This document shows positions 63,125-64,000 of a stretch of 64,000 bases of DNA, one piece after another. Within the stretch, counting starts at the first letter, position 1. Each line of letters begins with the position of its first letter. The DNA comes from JANPPS01 sp965246835 (GTDB taxonomy: Bacteria; Pseudomonadota; Alphaproteobacteria; Acetobacterales; Acetobacteraceae): contig CBDFFQ010000001.1 in NCBI GenBank assembly GCA_965246835.1, forward strand, positions 372,001-436,000, read 5' to 3'. The notes under the pieces are model-generated. The model did no database searches, was not told the DNA's origin, and saw only the letters and a list, made by a program, of their open reading frames with translations. Both the position numbers and the translations under genes were made by a program.

Positions 63125-64000
63125 TGGAGGCGGCGGCATCGTCGCGGGCCGCGCTGCTGCCCGGCATCGTCGCCAGCTTCGCCATGGCCGGTGCCGCCAT
63201 CCTTGTACGGAACGGCACGGGGATTGCGGCGTTGAACCCCGTCGTGGTCGCGCTGGCGCTCGGCATCGGGCTGCGCGCGGCCATTGGGCTGCCGGCGGTG
63301 CTGCGGCCCGGCGCGGCGTTCACCGTGCGGCCCGTGTTGCGCGCGGCGATCGTGCTGCTGGGGCTGCAGGTGACGCCGGGGCAGCTTCTGTCGTTGGGGC
63401 CCGGCGCGCTGCTGCTGGCCGCGGCTTCGGTGGGCCTCACGATGCCGTTCACCGCATGGCTCGGGCCGCGGATGGGCGTCGGGTCAGGCCTGTCGCAGCT
63501 GATCGGCGCCGGCACCGGCATCTGCGGCGCCAGCGCGATCGTGGCGGCCAACCAGGTGGTGCGCGCCAAGCAGGAGGACGTGGCCTACGCGCTCGCCGTC
63601 GTGACCCTGTTCGGCACCGTGGCGCTGCTGGCGTTCCCGGCGCTATCCGGCCTGTTCGGCATGGGGCCGCGCGCCGCCGGATTGTGGGCCGGGGCCAGCA
63701 TCCACGAGGTGGTGCAGGCCGTGGGCGCCGCGGCCGCCAGTGGCCCCGATGCCGCCGAGGCCGGGACGATCACCAAGCTCGCCCGCGTCGTGCTGCTGGC
63801 GCCCGCCATCCTAGCGTTGGGTTATTTCGCCCGCGGCGGGGGCGAAACCGTGCGGGCGCCGGTGCCGTGGTTTGCGTTCGGTTTTCTCGGACTTGTGGCG
63901 CTGGGCGGCACCGGGCTGGTGCCGATCGAGGCCGTGCGCTGGTCCCGCTGGCTGGTCCCGTTGATGATGGGCGCCTCCGTCGCGGCGCTGGGGCTCGGCA
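63124..64000 (+). CDS. YeiH family putative sulfate exporter (3' end outside window)
   Basis: The frame is open from ATG 63124 to the window end (292 codons). The protein is highly hydrophobic with about eight helices in view, and it has GAGTGICGASAIVAANQVV and ASIHEVVQAVGAAAA, the diagnostic segments of the YeiH/UPF0324 family. Members have been proposed to export sulfate. The ATG overlaps the methyltransferase TGA by one base (TGATG), so it may be translated with the glycan genes. Typical members are about 330-350 residues, so roughly 50 are missing. Confidence 0.9.
   Translation, partial: MEAAASSRAALLPGIVASFAMAGAAILVRNGTGIAALNPVVVALALGIGLRAAIGLPAVLRPGAAFTVRPVLRAAIVLLGLQVTPGQLLSLGPGALLLAAASVGLTMPFTAWLGPRMGVGSGLSQLIGAGTGICGASAIVAANQVVRAKQEDVAYALAVVTLFGTVALLAFPALSGLFGMGPRAAGLWAGASIHEVVQAVGAAAASGPDAAEAGTITKLARVVLLAPAILALGYFARGGGETVRAPVPWFAFGFLGLVALGGTGLVPIEAVRWSRWLVPLMMGASVAALGLG

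Overview
The window reads as a chromosomal segment of a high-GC alphaproteobacterium. Acetobacteraceae or a close Rhodospirillales relative is my inference from the GC-rich codon use, an RNase E with a long acidic insert in its S1 domain, the Rrf2-SUF iron-sulfur operon, Coq7-based ubiquinone synthesis and fused indolepyruvate ferredoxin oxidoreductase. I see no insertion sequence, prophage, integrase or CRISPR array. Gene density is very high, many neighbours overlap by 1-8 bases, and most genes are housekeeping or transport genes.

Layout. 1-2731: 3' part of ppdK and a retropepsin-like protease with two DTGA motifs. 2735-5729: minus-strand operon lrp-type regulator, MarC membrane protein, methyltransferase, haem-oxygenase-like diiron oxidase (HDO), divergent from a fused indolepyruvate:ferredoxin oxidoreductase (5863-9234). 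9256-14847: five glycosyltransferases on alternating strands. 14938-23499: acyl-CoA dehydrogenase, nusG-secE-tRNA-Trp, a TonB-like protein, tRNA-Gly, metY, a cupin, a DUF4337 protein, a taurine/sulfonate-type ABC transporter and tRNA-Lys; two copies of a palindromic intergenic repeat lie here. 23617-28523: complete branched-chain amino acid ABC operon livHMGF-K. 28581-35494: flavin reductase, CsbD protein, MFS transporter, prfB (with an intact programmed +1 frameshift site), mrcA and a cell-wall amidase. 35948-42934: rne behind a 453-base leader, a DUF883/holin-like pair, an enoyl-CoA hydratase/HIBCH-type hydrolase, gluQ and an esterase whose start codons overlap head to head, and an HNH protein. 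42992-46893: manganese catalase, dsbB-coq7, glutathione transferase, an orphan ModA-like binding protein and a DUF1003 protein. 46937-53281: SUF operon rrf2-sufB-C-D-S-U-T-A. 53366-55275: fasciclin protein, ECF sigma factor and RskA-type anti-sigma factor. 55395-58565: NUDIX hydrolase and a DUF1800/DUF1501 Tat pair. 58681-64000: short protein, large glycosyltransferase, large methyltransferase and the start of a YeiH-type exporter, all overlapping end to start.

Functional themes are sulfur and iron-sulfur metabolism (metY, sulfonate-type ABC, SUF, YeiH), amino acid and 2-oxoacid handling (liv, IOR, Lrp) and surface glycan or envelope synthesis (glycosyltransferases, mrcA, amidase, DsbB). The strongest candidates for something undescribed are the lrp-marC-methyltransferase-HDO operon, whose HDO retains the full ligand pattern of amino-acid-acting diiron oxidases, and the glycan operon at 58681-63124. 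The fasciclin-sigma-RskA operon closely parallels the mycobacterial SigK-RskA-MPT70/83 system.
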